DNA of 54,224 nt from an uncultured Eubacteriales bacterium. Lineage in GTDB: Bacteria; Bacillota; Clostridia; Oscillospirales; Oscillospiraceae. Shown here piece by piece: positions 1 to 7,673 of this stretch (the stretch's first letter is position 1; each line of letters starts with the position of its first letter). The notes beneath the pieces were generated by a model. That model was not told the DNA's origin, ran no database searches, and saw only the letters and a list, made by a program, of their open reading frames with translations. The stretch covers positions 1-54,224 of the forward strand of contig UQZR01000017.1 of the NCBI GenBank assembly GCA_900545585.1, read 5' to 3'. Position numbers and translations under genes: made by a program.

Positions 1-1575
1 ATACCCTGCTTGTCCGTCGCTCGAAAAACCTTGATTTTCCAGTGTTTTCAAAAGTATCGTTATCTAACGTCAGCTTTCAATCGCCCAGCCTTTGAACAGA
101 TGATGGATGACATGAGCAACGGCGACATCGCCGTCATCATCACAAAGGATCTTTCCCGCCTTGGAAGAAACCAACTGCACACCGGTCTTTATATCGAGGA
201 GATATTCCCTTCCAATGATGTGCGCTACATCGCTGTCAACGACAATGTTGACACCAAGTATGAAAACAGCAACGAGCTGATGCCTTTCAAGAATTTGTTC
301 AATGAGTGGCACGTGCGGGACTGCAGCCGCAAGGTGCGGAATGTAGTGAACGCCAAGGCACAGCGGGGAATCCGGGTGGGGACACGAGCTCCTTACGGCT
401 ACCGCAAGGGTGCAACCAAGGACTCTCCTCTGTTGGTGGATGAGGAGGCGGCGGCTGTCGTCAAACGCATCTTCACCATGTGCGCCGGCGGAATGGGACC
501 AGCCCAGATTGCAAAGCAGCTCAAGAAAGAATGCATCTACAGTCCATCCATGTACGCCTATACGAAATTCGGCACATCCCATTCCGGGCTGAATGCAGAG
601 CGGCCCTACAACTGGACTGGCGACATGGTGGCGGATATGCTTCAGAACATGGTCTACCTTGGGCACACGGTCAACCTTCGCTACAGCACCAAGTCCTACA
701 AGGACAAAAAACGATGTGAACGCCCCAAATCAGAGTGGCTTATCTTTGAGAATACTCATGAAGAGCTGGTGGATCAGGAAACCTGGGATATCGTACAGGA
801 GGTGCGATCTCATAAGCGCCGCCGCACGAATATGGATGAGCAGAATATGTTCTCTGGATTGGTGTATTGTGCGGACTGCGGTAAGCCCATGGTATTGCAC
901 CGGGCGCACACCATGAAGCCGGAACAGAATCATTTCACCTGCCGCACCTACAAGAAGGACGGGGCAGAAGTGTGTAGCGCTCACTATATCCGGGAAGTGG
1001 CACTGAAGGAAATCGTGCTGGAAACAATCCGCAGAGCCACAGAGTTTGCCAGGAGCGACCCGGAGCGGTTCGCCGCATATATTCAGCAAAAGCAATCTAC
1101 TGAGGTGGCAAAGGAGATCCGGGGGGTGGAACGGGAATTGTCCACGATGCGGAAACGGGATGGCGAACTGGATGTAGTGTTCAAGCGGATGTATGAGGAC
1201 AGCGCCTTGGGACGGGTGAGCAATGAGCAGTTCCGTTTGCTGTCTGAGGCATACTCCAAGGAGAAAGCGCAGCTGGCCGAAGCCATCCCTGCCACGGAGG
1301 AGCACCTGGAGAAACTACGCAGTAGCATGGCCAACGCCAAGAACTTCATCGCTAAGGCCAGAAAGTTCACCGACATGACGGAACTGACCCCGGAACTGCT
1401 CCGCACCTTTGTGGCGAAAATCATCGTGTATGAGAAAGAGGTCAAATACTCCAAGCACGCACCGCAGAAGATCCACATCTGTTTTCGGGACTTCAACCTC
1501 AACGAGACAGACGATATGCTTCTATGCGGAGAGACAACAGAAAAGGCAGACAGTACAATTGCACTGCCTGCCTAA
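1..1575 (+). CDS. Large serine recombinase (TnpX-like), 5' end missing
   Basis: The frame is open from base 1, so the true start lies left of the window or has been lost; a TTG at 10 is the first possible start. From about base 76 the product reads as the end of a serine-recombinase catalytic domain (FNRPAFEQMM, then KDLSRLGRN), followed by a Recombinase domain (VGTRAPYGYRKG), a zinc ribbon (CADCGKPM and a later Cys pair) and a C-terminal coiled coil. The stretch before FNRP does not resemble the catalytic N-terminus, and the nucleophilic serine with its roughly 60-70 residues is not visible. Such enzymes excise and integrate Tn4451-type elements. No partner element genes are seen to the right, so this is probably a mobile-element edge or remnant and unlikely to be active as read. 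Confidence 0.85.
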   Translation: MPCLSVARKTLIFQCFQKYRYLTSAFNRPAFEQMMDDMSNGDIAVIITKDLSRLGRNQLHTGLYIEEIFPSNDVRYIAVNDNVDTKYENSNELMPFKNLFNEWHVRDCSRKVRNVVNAKAQRGIRVGTRAPYGYRKGATKDSPLLVDEEAAAVVKRIFTMCAGGMGPAQIAKQLKKECIYSPSMYAYTKFGTSHSGLNAERPYNWTGDMVADMLQNMVYLGHTVNLRYSTKSYKDKKRCERPKSEWLIFENTHEELVDQETWDIVQEVRSHKRRRTNMDEQNMFSGLVYCADCGKPMVLHRAHTMKPEQNHFTCRTYKKDGAEVCSAHYIREVALKEIVLETIRRATEFARSDPERFAAYIQQKQSTEVAKEIRGVERELSTMRKRDGELDVVFKRMYEDSALGRVSNEQFRLLSEAYSKEKAQLAEAIPATEEHLEKLRSSMANAKNFIAKARKFTDMTELTPELLRTFVAKIIVYEKEVKYSKHAPQKIHICFRDFNLNETDDMLLCGETTEKADSTIALPA

Positions 1576-1633
1576 TCCGAGGACACGCTTCAAGGTACCC
1601 CTATCAGGAGTAGCGGAAGGCGTCCGTCTTTTT

Positions 1634-2554
1634 TTACTTCTCGTTGACCCGCAGCTCCAGAACATCGGGGCGGGCGTAGTGGCCTACGCAGTCCAGCTCC
1701 ATGCGGCTGGCGGGGACCTTCTGCATGTCCAGATCGGCGTAGATGATGGCCTCACGGTCCCACACCGTCTCCGACGCCTCGTGGCCGAAGGGATCGATGA
1801 AGCAGCTGCCGCCGCGGCAGGCGATGTCCGGCAGGGCGGCGATCTCCGCTTCGGCACCGGCGGTCCGGGGGTAGTCGCTGCGGCGGAAGATCAGGTCGGC
1901 GTTGAGGAAGTAGCAGTGGCCCTCGATGGCGATGTGGCGGATGGTGTTCTGCCACTCGGGATTGTCGTTGGTGTTAGGGGAGATATAGAGGCTGATGCCC
2001 TTCTGGTACAGGGCCACACGGGCCAGCGGCATGTAGCTCTCCCAGCAGATCAGGTTGGCCATGGGGCCCCAGGGGGTGTCCATGACGGGGAAATAGTCCC
2101 GCTCCGCATCGCCCCAGACCACCCGTTCGCTGCCGGTGGGCTTCAGCTTTCGGTGATTCATGGCGCGGCCATCCGGCGCGATCATCATGTTGGCATTGTA
2201 CAGCGTGCCGGTGACGGCGTCACGCTCGGAATAGCCCATACTCAGGTAGACGCCCAGCGCGCGGGCCTTGCCCATGAGCTGCCGCAGCTCCGGCCCATCG
2301 GCCAGCAGGGAGTTGTCGTAATACTGCTTCCAGTCCTGACGGCCTGCGGCCTTGCGGCTGCCCACGGTGAAGCCGAAGGTCATGCCGAGGGGATAGCCGG
2401 GGAGGAACAGCTCGGGGAACACGATGAGCTCCGCTCCGTTCCGGGCGGCCTCGTCGATAAGCGTCAGCGCCTTTTCCAGAGAGCGGGCCTTGTCGAACAT
2501 GACGGGAGTGGCCTGCACGATGGCGGCGCGGCAGGTATTTTTCAGTTCACGCAT
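1634..2554 (-). CDS. Nitrilase-superfamily carbon-nitrogen hydrolase
   Basis: The 306-residue protein has the three catalytic residues of the nitrilase superfamily: Glu48 in FPELFLPGYP, Lys136 in HRKLKPT, and nucleophile Cys170 in ICWES. The length and the CWES context place it near the aliphatic/aryl nitrilase and cyanide hydratase branch, which hydrolyses nitriles to acids plus ammonia; an amidase role cannot be excluded. The start at 2554 has AGGAGGT seven bases upstream; a longer in-frame start at 2632 lies inside the preceding gene and is rejected. It is the last gene of the rpe operon, 28 bases after the AAA ATPase, and is probably cytosolic. The substrate is unknown. Confidence 0.85.
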   Translation of the reverse strand: MRELKNTCRAAIVQATPVMFDKARSLEKALTLIDEAARNGAELIVFPELFLPGYPLGMTFGFTVGSRKAAGRQDWKQYYDNSLLADGPELRQLMGKARALGVYLSMGYSERDAVTGTLYNANMMIAPDGRAMNHRKLKPTGSERVVWGDAERDYFPVMDTPWGPMANLICWESYMPLARVALYQKGISLYISPNTNDNPEWQNTIRHIAIEGHCYFLNADLIFRRSDYPRTAGAEAEIAALPDIACRGGSCFIDPFGHEASETVWDREAIIYADLDMQKVPASRMELDCVGHYARPDVLELRVNEK

Positions 2555-2582
2555 GGGGAGACCTCCTTTTATCGCGGCGGGC

Positions 2583-3674
2583 TCAGGACTTTTCCGGCTC
2601 GTCCACCATGCCGCGGGCGTGGAGCACATCATCGGCGGTGAGGGTCATCAGGTCATCGCGGGTGACGCTGTCCAGCTTGGCAAGGCGGTTGTTCTGGGCC
2701 ACCAGAATATGCTCGAAGATATTCCGGACGCCGCGGGCGTTGCCGAAGCTGTCTCCGGCGGCGCTCTCCTCGGCGATGTAGTCCCGTACCAGCGGTTCCG
2801 CTTCCGGCGACAGGACGTACCCCTTGCCGCAGCGCATCTTGAAAATGGCCACCAGCTCGTCCAGCGAATAGTCCTCAAACAGCAGGAAGCGGTTGAAGCG
2901 GGACTCCAGACCGGGGTTGGAGTGGATGAACTTATCCATCAGGTCGGTGTAGCCCGCCACGATGACCACCAGATCATCGCGGTGGTCCTCCATGGCCTTC
3001 AGCAGGGTGTCGATGGCCTCCTGACCGAAGTCGTTTTCACTGCGGCCGTTGAGGGCGTAGGCCTCGTCCACAAACAGCACGCCGCCCATGGCCTTCTCGA
3101 TGACCTTCTGGGTCTTGAGGGCCGTCTGACCCACGTAGCCTGCCACCAAGCCGCTGCGGTCCACCTCCACCAGCTGGCCCTTGGACAGAATGCCCAAGCT
3201 CCGGTAGATGCGGGCCATCATGCGGGCCATCATGGTCTTGCCGGTGCCGGGATTGCCGGTGAACACCATGTGCAGGGACATGTCGGTGGTGGGCAGATCG
3301 TGCTGCTGGCGCAGCTTATAGACCTGCACCATGTTGATGAGGTTGTGTACCTCCTCCTTCACCACACCCAGTCCGATGTAGCTGTCCAGCTCCGCCAGCA
3401 GATCCTCGATCTTCTCCGGCGGCGGCAGCTCCTCCTCGGCGGGCTTTTCGCCGCCGGGCTTGGCGGTGGCGGTAAGGGGCGGCTTTTTCTCCGGCGCAGG
3501 GGCGCTGCCGCCATTGAAACTGCTGCCGGTGGGGGCGGGGGACTTGGGCGCACTGCCGGTGACGTTTTCGAAGGGCGTGCCCCAGAAGTCGCTGTTCATG
3601 CGCTTCATGTTGTTCTCCGTCATGGAGCGGATCACGTCCAGCTGCTGGAGAATGATCTTGTCTTTCTTGTCCAT
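2583..3674 (-). CDS. AAA ATPase, CbbX/SpoVK family
   Basis: The 363-residue protein has a low-complexity Pro/Ala-rich linker (about 38-88) followed by one AAA module: Walker A GNPGTGKT (140-147), Walker B VLFVDEA (199-205), an arginine-finger-like Arg259 in SRF, and the sensor-2 GNAR motif (311-314). This is the architecture of CbbX/SpoVK-type hexameric ATPases, which remodel partner proteins. The N-terminal 35 residues are charged and may bind the client. The start at 3674 has GAGGAGGTC upstream. It sits between a membrane transporter gene (13-base gap) and the nitrilase gene. No RuBisCO or sporulation gene is nearby, so the client cannot be inferred. Confidence 0.85.
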   Translation of the reverse strand: MDKKDKIILQQLDVIRSMTENNMKRMNSDFWGTPFENVTGSAPKSPAPTGSSFNGGSAPAPEKKPPLTATAKPGGEKPAEEELPPPEKIEDLLAELDSYIGLGVVKEEVHNLINMVQVYKLRQQHDLPTTDMSLHMVFTGNPGTGKTMMARMMARIYRSLGILSKGQLVEVDRSGLVAGYVGQTALKTQKVIEKAMGGVLFVDEAYALNGRSENDFGQEAIDTLLKAMEDHRDDLVVIVAGYTDLMDKFIHSNPGLESRFNRFLLFEDYSLDELVAIFKMRCGKGYVLSPEAEPLVRDYIAEESAAGDSFGNARGVRNIFEHILVAQNNRLAKLDSVTRDDLMTLTADDVLHARGMVDEPEKS

Positions 3675-3687
3675 AGAGTAGACCTCC

Positions 3688-4200
3688 TCAGTGGGATAGG
3701 TGGATATTGCGCATGGCACGGAACAGCAGACCGGCCACGAAGCCGGTGAGCGTGCCGGTGACCAGCGATACGGCCAACAGGAAGGGCAGATAGCCCAGCA
3801 CCATGGTATTGCCCAGTGTGATGCAGGCGGCGGCCATCTGGCCGATGTTGTGGGCGGCGGCGCCGCCGATGGACACGCCGTAGATGGACAGCCCCTTGCA
3901 GTGCTTGAGGGCGATCATCACCAGCATGGCGGTGAAGCCCCCCAGCAGACTGAACAGCAGCGCCGACAGGTTTCCGGCGAACAGACCGCCCAACAGGCAC
4001 CGGGCCGTCAGGATGGTCAGCGCGGGGACGGCGCCCAGCTCATAGAGGGCGAACACGGTGACGATGTTGGCAAGACCCAGCTTTACGCCGGGCAGCGGCA
4101 CGATAAGTGTCACGGGAAACAGGTTTTCCAGTGTGCTCAGACCCAGCGCCAATGCCGTCAGCACGGCGCACAGGGCGATGGAACGGGCATTCAGCTTCAT
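3688..4200 (-). CDS. Gx transporter family membrane protein (Hpre_diP_synt_I type)
   Basis: A 170-residue, strongly hydrophobic protein with about five to six membrane segments and conserved patches PLPGVKLGLANI, LGGLFAGNLSALLFSLLGG and GAAAHNIGQ. These match the Gx transporter family, also annotated as heptaprenyl diphosphate synthase component I; no prenyltransferase Asp-rich motif is visible, so the enzymatic name is doubtful. The start at 4200 follows AGGAGGTGCGCC. It lies directly downstream of apbE and a NusG domain II gene, a trio that recurs in Clostridia and hints at a role in extracytosolic flavin or redox biology, such as supply of a small molecule for flavinylated proteins. That role is inference. 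Confidence 0.8.
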   Translation of the reverse strand: MKLNARSIALCAVLTALALGLSTLENLFPVTLIVPLPGVKLGLANIVTVFALYELGAVPALTILTARCLLGGLFAGNLSALLFSLLGGFTAMLVMIALKHCKGLSIYGVSIGGAAAHNIGQMAAACITLGNTMVLGYLPFLLAVSLVTGTLTGFVAGLLFRAMRNIHLSH

Positions 4201-4210
4201 GGCGCACCTC

Positions 4211-4618
4211 CTAACCCAGCACCGCGTCCACGTCGGACGAGGCGCTTTCCAGCGAGATGACCACCTGCGCCGGCAGGCACACGATGGACTGTCCCGCCCG
4301 GGAGATAGCCCCGGTGTGGACGCAGTCCTGCCCCGGACAGTCGGAGTCGGCGACATACACGCCAGCGCCGTCCACGTGGACGGTGAGGTGATAATTGCCG
4401 TCGTCCAGCGGGATGACCAGCTCCTTATCAAGGCTCGTGAGGGGCACGGTGCGGACAGTTTGCCCGTGCTGGGTGATGACGGCGGTAAGCTGTCCTGCGC
4501 CGGTCTTGGGCGCGTAGAACAGCAGTGCCGTGACCACGGTCAGGGCGATGACGGCGGCGGCCACCAATGCGTCCAGCGGCTTAGGCCGCAGGCTGGGCGA
4601 TGATGGGTTGGAAGTCAT
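4211..4618 (-). CDS. NusG domain II-containing membrane-anchored protein
   Basis: The 135-residue product has a short cytoplasmic tail, one membrane helix (about 16-35, LDALVAAAVIALTVVTALLF) and a C-terminal extracytoplasmic NusG-II beta domain containing the characteristic DCPGQDCVHTG motif and LPAQVVI. Despite the family name there is no KOW/NGN transcription module; proteins like this are small surface or periplasm-side domains found beside ApbE and Rnf-type genes. The gene begins inside the 3' end of apbE (38-base overlap), so translational coupling is likely, and ends 10 bases before the Gx transporter gene. The function is unknown; the two cysteines in DCPGQDC could bind metal or form a disulfide. 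Confidence 0.8.
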   Translation of the reverse strand: MTSNPSSPSLRPKPLDALVAAAVIALTVVTALLFYAPKTGAGQLTAVITQHGQTVRTVPLTSLDKELVIPLDDGNYHLTVHVDGAGVYVADSDCPGQDCVHTGAISRAGQSIVCLPAQVVISLESASSDVDAVLG

Positions 4619-5603
4619 AGGCGCAGCCCTCCGGTGCGGTAATGGTATCCGCCAGCTCCGGCGTGTACAGCAGCCGGCCGTCGGCGGTGATGAGGATCAG
4701 GTCGAAGCCGCCGTGGGCGCGCCAGAAGGACACGGCCTCCTGCTCGCCCATGACGTACAGGGCGGTGGAATAGGCATCCGCCGCCGTGCCATCATCGGAG
4801 ATGACGGTGACGGACAGCAGATCGCTGTCGGCGGGACGGCCGGTACGGGGGTCAATGATGTGCTGATACACAGTGCCGTCCTCCGCCACGTAGTAGCGCT
4901 GGTAGCCGCCTGAGGTGACGGCGAAGCAGTCGGTAAGAGCCACGGTGGCGGCATAGCCGCTGGAGGTGGGGGCCTGAATGCCCACGTTCCACGCGGAGCC
5001 GTCGGGCTTGGCACCGCAGACATAGACGTTGCCGCCCAGTGACACCACGGCGGAGGTGACGCCGTGGGCCTGCAGGATGTCCGCCACCTGCTGGGAGGCG
5101 TAGCCCTTGGCGATGCCGCCCAGATCCACGGCGCAGCCCGCATCCAGCGAGACGATGCTGCCGTCCATATGGACGTGCTCGCTGCCCACCAGCGGCAGCA
5201 GGGCGTCGATCTCCTCCTGGGAGGGGACATGGGGCGCGTCGGAGGTGATGCCCCACAGGGATACCAGCGGAGCTACGGTCATATCGAAGGCGCCGCCGGT
5301 CTCATCGGACAGGGCCAGCGCCCGTTCCAGAAGCTCCCGCGTCTCCTTCTGCACCGTCACGGTCTCACCGGCGTTGAGGCGGCTGACGTCGCTGGTGTCG
5401 ATGGTGCGGGAGAGGGTGGACTCCAGCCGGTTGATCTCGCGGGACGCGGCGGCCAGCGCCTCCTCCGCGCTGTCGCCGTAGGCGGAGAGGGTCATGTAGG
5501 TGTCCATGGCGAACAGGGACACCTCCTGGGCCTTCGGTGCGCCGCAGGCGGTGAGGGACAGCGCCGTCAGACAGGCCAGCAGCAGGCAGGCAAGACGCTT
5601 CAC
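4581..5603 (-). CDS. apbE: FAD:protein FMN transferase (ApbE lipoprotein)
   Basis: The 340-residue protein begins with a lipoprotein signal ending LSLTAC (lipidated Cys20), so it acts outside the membrane. The ApbE fold is clear: MDTYMTLSAYG, GGAFDMTVAPLVSLWG, the substrate-binding DLGGIAKGYA, SLGGNVYV, and the Mg-site region ADAYSTALYVMG. ApbE transfers FMN from FAD to a Thr or Ser of extracytosolic flavoproteins, using Mg2+. No obvious flavinylation target or Rnf/Nqr subunit is encoded in this window, so the acceptor must lie elsewhere. The start at 5603 overlaps the recR stop by four bases, and the 3' end overlaps the NusG-II gene. Confidence 0.93.
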   Translation of the reverse strand: MKRLACLLLACLTALSLTACGAPKAQEVSLFAMDTYMTLSAYGDSAEEALAAASREINRLESTLSRTIDTSDVSRLNAGETVTVQKETRELLERALALSDETGGAFDMTVAPLVSLWGITSDAPHVPSQEEIDALLPLVGSEHVHMDGSIVSLDAGCAVDLGGIAKGYASQQVADILQAHGVTSAVVSLGGNVYVCGAKPDGSAWNVGIQAPTSSGYAATVALTDCFAVTSGGYQRYYVAEDGTVYQHIIDPRTGRPADSDLLSVTVISDDGTAADAYSTALYVMGEQEAVSFWRAHGGFDLILITADGRLLYTPELADTITAPEGCAYDFQPIIAQPAA

Positions 5604-6199
5604 AGCTCCCGCCGCCCTTCCAGTGCCCGCATCAGCGTGGCGTCGTCGGCGAATTCCAGATGACCGCCTACGGGGATGCCGTAGGCCAGGCGCGTGACCT
5701 TTACGCCGAAGGGCTTCAGCAGCCGGGCGATGTACAGCGCCGTGGCCTCGCCCTCAGTGTCGGGGTTGGTGGCCATGATGACCTCGGTGATGCCGCCCTG
5801 GGCCACGCGGTCCAGCAGAGACTTGATGTGCAGATCGTCGGGGCCCACATGGTTCATGGGGGACAGCACGCCGTGGAGCACGTGGTAGCGGCCGCGGTAC
5901 TCGCGGCTGCGCTCGATGGCGATGACATCCCGGGGGTCGGCTACCACGCAGATGGTGGCGTCGTCCCGCTTGGCGTCGGCACAGATGGGGCACAGCCCGC
6001 CGGCGGTGAGGTTCTGGCAGGTGGGACAAAGGGTGACGCTGCGCTTGGCGTCGGTGATGGCATCGGCGAAGGTCTGCGCCTCCTCAGCGGGCAGGCTCAG
6101 GACGTGGAAGGCCAGACGCTGGGCGGATTTGTAGCCCACGCCGGGCAGCTTGGCAAACTGTTCCACCAGCTTTTCCAGCGGTGCGGGGAAGTATTCCAT
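5600..6199 (-). CDS. recR: Recombination protein RecR
   Basis: The 199-residue protein has the full RecR layout: an N-terminal helix-hairpin-helix (FAKLPGVGYKSAQRLAFHVL), a zinc finger CPTC...CPIC (about residues 58-73), a Toprim domain with DPRDVIAIE, and a C-terminal Walker B-like region. RecR acts with RecF and RecO to load RecA on gapped DNA. The usual dnaX-ybaB neighbours are absent; here it follows rpe by four bases and overlaps apbE by four. A weak AGAGGT precedes the start. There is no sign of damage. Confidence 0.97.
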   Translation of the reverse strand: MEYFPAPLEKLVEQFAKLPGVGYKSAQRLAFHVLSLPAEEAQTFADAITDAKRSVTLCPTCQNLTAGGLCPICADAKRDDATICVVADPRDVIAIERSREYRGRYHVLHGVLSPMNHVGPDDLHIKSLLDRVAQGGITEVIMATNPDTEGEATALYIARLLKPFGVKVTRLAYGIPVGGHLEFADDATLMRALEGRREL

Positions 6200-6203
6200 G
6201 GTA

Positions 6204-6848
6204 TCAACCTCTCAATGCGGCGATGGTAGCGGGGATGTCGGCGGACTTATACACGGAGGAACCGGCCACCAGCACGTTAGCGCCGGCGGCGATGCAGAGC
6301 TTGCAGGTCTGGGCGTCCACGCCGCCGTCCACCTCCAGCTCGCAGGCGGGGTTCAGAGCGTCGATATAGCCCCGGACGGTCTGGACCTTGGGCATCATGT
6401 CGGCCATGAACTTCTGGCCGCCGAAGCCCGGCTCCACCGTCATCACCAGGATCAGCTCCACCTTGTCGATGAAGGGCAGCACCGCGCTGGCAGGGGTCCT
6501 GGGCTTGATGACCACGCCGGCCTTTTTGCCCTTGGCGTGGATCTTGTCGATGGCGGCGTGGATGTTCTCCTCGGTGTCCGCTTCCACATGGCAGGTGATG
6601 AGGTCGCCGCCGGCATCGCAGAACTGCTCCACATAGCGCACGGGGCGGTCGATCATCAGGTGGATGTCCAGCGGCAGGGTAGTGGTGGGGCGAATGGACT
6701 TCACCACGGGAATGCCGATGGAGATGTTGGGCACGAACAGACCGTCCATCACGTCCACGTGGACGTAATCGGCAGTGGAGATGGCCTCAATATCGCGGCC
6801 CAGATGGGCAAAATCGGCGGAGAGGATAGACGGAGCGACTTTTATCAT
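6204..6848 (-). CDS. rpe: Ribulose-phosphate 3-epimerase
   Basis: The 214-residue TIM-barrel protein shows the Rpe signatures in order: SILSADFAHLG, HVDVMDGLFVPN (metal-binding His and Asp), PLDIHLMI, VMTVEPGFGGQKF and EVDGGVDAQT. It interconverts ribulose-5-phosphate and xylulose-5-phosphate in the pentose phosphate pathway, in the cytosol. The start at 6848 (MIKVAPS) follows AAAGGAG; a longer in-frame reading to 7064 would run through the structured leader and is rejected. It is the first gene of a seven-gene operon read from the promoter at 7035-7064. Confidence 0.96.
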   Translation of the reverse strand: MIKVAPSILSADFAHLGRDIEAISTADYVHVDVMDGLFVPNISIGIPVVKSIRPTTTLPLDIHLMIDRPVRYVEQFCDAGGDLITCHVEADTEENIHAAIDKIHAKGKKAGVVIKPRTPASAVLPFIDKVELILVMTVEPGFGGQKFMADMMPKVQTVRGYIDALNPACELEVDGGVDAQTCKLCIAAGANVLVAGSSVYKSADIPATIAALRG

Positions 6849-7028
6849 ACGGAGACTCCTTTCGGTGGCACCGGCAGAGCCGGCGCGGCATAGTATAAGT
6901 CGTGCAGAGCGCCGCGGCGCAGCCTGAAAGCGCAGCCGGTTCCGCCCGCGGACGGGGCGCTCTGCCGTTTCCTCCGGCGGGGGACCGATCCGGCGGGACC
7001 GGCCCTCCCGAGGAGGGCGATATAAACT
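6849..7028 (-). promoter_or_regulatory. Structured GC-rich 5' leader of the rpe operon
   Basis: About 180 bases separate the predicted transcription start near 7028 from the rpe start codon. The segment is very GC-rich and full of pairings, including a perfect ten-base long-range stem between 6904-6913 and 6956-6965 that encloses smaller hairpins. I do not recognise a known riboswitch or ribosomal-protein leader in it. It could be an attenuator, a protein-binding leader or a new RNA motif. Confidence 0.4.
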
Positions 7029-7034
7029 CACGCT

Positions 7035-7064
7035 ATTATACCACGGCGGGCGGGGAGTTGGCAA
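7035..7064 (-). promoter_or_regulatory. Promoter of the rpe-recR-apbE operon
   Basis: On the minus strand TTGCCA (7059-7064) is followed after 18 bases by a perfect TATAAT (7035-7040). It points away from the plus-strand promoter at 7121, so the two transcription units diverge from this gap. Confidence 0.7.
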
Positions 7065-7120
7065 GAACGCGATGGCCGCGGCGGAAATTTGTCCATTCTG
7101 TGAATTTTACATAAAAGCCC

Positions 7121-7149
7121 TTTACCTTTGCGGAGTTTTCCTGTAAAAT
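7121..7149 (+). promoter_or_regulatory. Promoter of the zinc-ribbon membrane protein gene
   Basis: TTTACC (7121-7126), a 17-base spacer, then TAAAAT (7144-7149), about 43 bases ahead of the start codon at 7192. Confidence 0.65.
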
Positions 7150-7191
7150 AACGCTTTGAAATGACACAAGAGCAGGGGGACGGACTTCCGT

Positions 7192-7617
7192 ATGAATTTT
7201 CTGCAGAGAATCGGCAACGCGCTGTCACGCTTTATGTATGGCCGCAACGGCGCAGATCAGCTGGGCCTGACCACCATCTGGGCGGCCCTGCTGCTGGATG
7301 TGGCCAACATGTTTATCAAACAGCAGACAGTGCATCTGGTCATCAGCTTTTTGTCCACGGTGCTGCTGGTCATCGCTGTGTACCGCATGTTTTCCCGCAG
7401 CCTGCAGAAGCGGCGGGCAGAGAACGCCCGCTTTCTGGAGAAGGTATGGTGGCCCATCAAGCGCCGCGCCGCCGGAAATAAGCAGCAGCGGATGGACAAG
7501 GAGCACAAGTACTTCACCTGTCCCAAGTGCGGCACGGTATGCCGCGTGCCCAGAGGCAAGGGCAAGATCGTCATCACGTGTCCCAAGTGCGGCGGCGAGA
7601 TCCACGGGAAAAGCTGA
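7192..7617 (+). CDS. Small membrane protein with C-terminal zinc ribbon
   Basis: The 141-residue protein has two hydrophobic segments (about 23-40 and 45-62), a basic linker (RRAAGNKQQR) and a C-terminal four-cysteine zinc ribbon, CPKC at about 112-115 and CPKC at 132-135. I cannot assign a function; similar zinc-ribbon membrane proteins are common hypothetical genes in clostridia. The start at 7192 is preceded by AGGGGG and its own promoter, and the gene ends at a strong bidirectional terminator, so it is a single-gene unit. Confidence 0.75.
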   Translation: MNFLQRIGNALSRFMYGRNGADQLGLTTIWAALLLDVANMFIKQQTVHLVISFLSTVLLVIAVYRMFSRSLQKRRAENARFLEKVWWPIKRRAAGNKQQRMDKEHKYFTCPKCGTVCRVPRGKGKIVITCPKCGGEIHGKS

Positions 7618-7632
7618 ACAAACAACGAAAGA

Positions 7633-7665
7633 CCGCCCCTCCGGCCATGCCGGAGGGGCGGTTTT
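7633..7665. terminator. Bidirectional terminator
   Basis: A perfect 12-base stem (CCGCCCCTCCGG, loop CCATG, matching arm) between the convergent zinc-ribbon gene and the ABC ATPase gene, with T-rich sequence on the plus side and A-rich sequence on the other. Confidence 0.85.
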
Positions 7666-7673
7666 CCGTTGTC

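Noticed and set aside
1576..1633. Attachment site next to the recombinase gene
   Set aside because: No direct or inverted repeat pair for this stretch could be found within the window, so the claim cannot be supported.
2583..3674. Naming the AAA protein cbbX or spoVK
   Set aside because: No RuBisCO or sporulation neighbours; the family is clear but the specific name is not.
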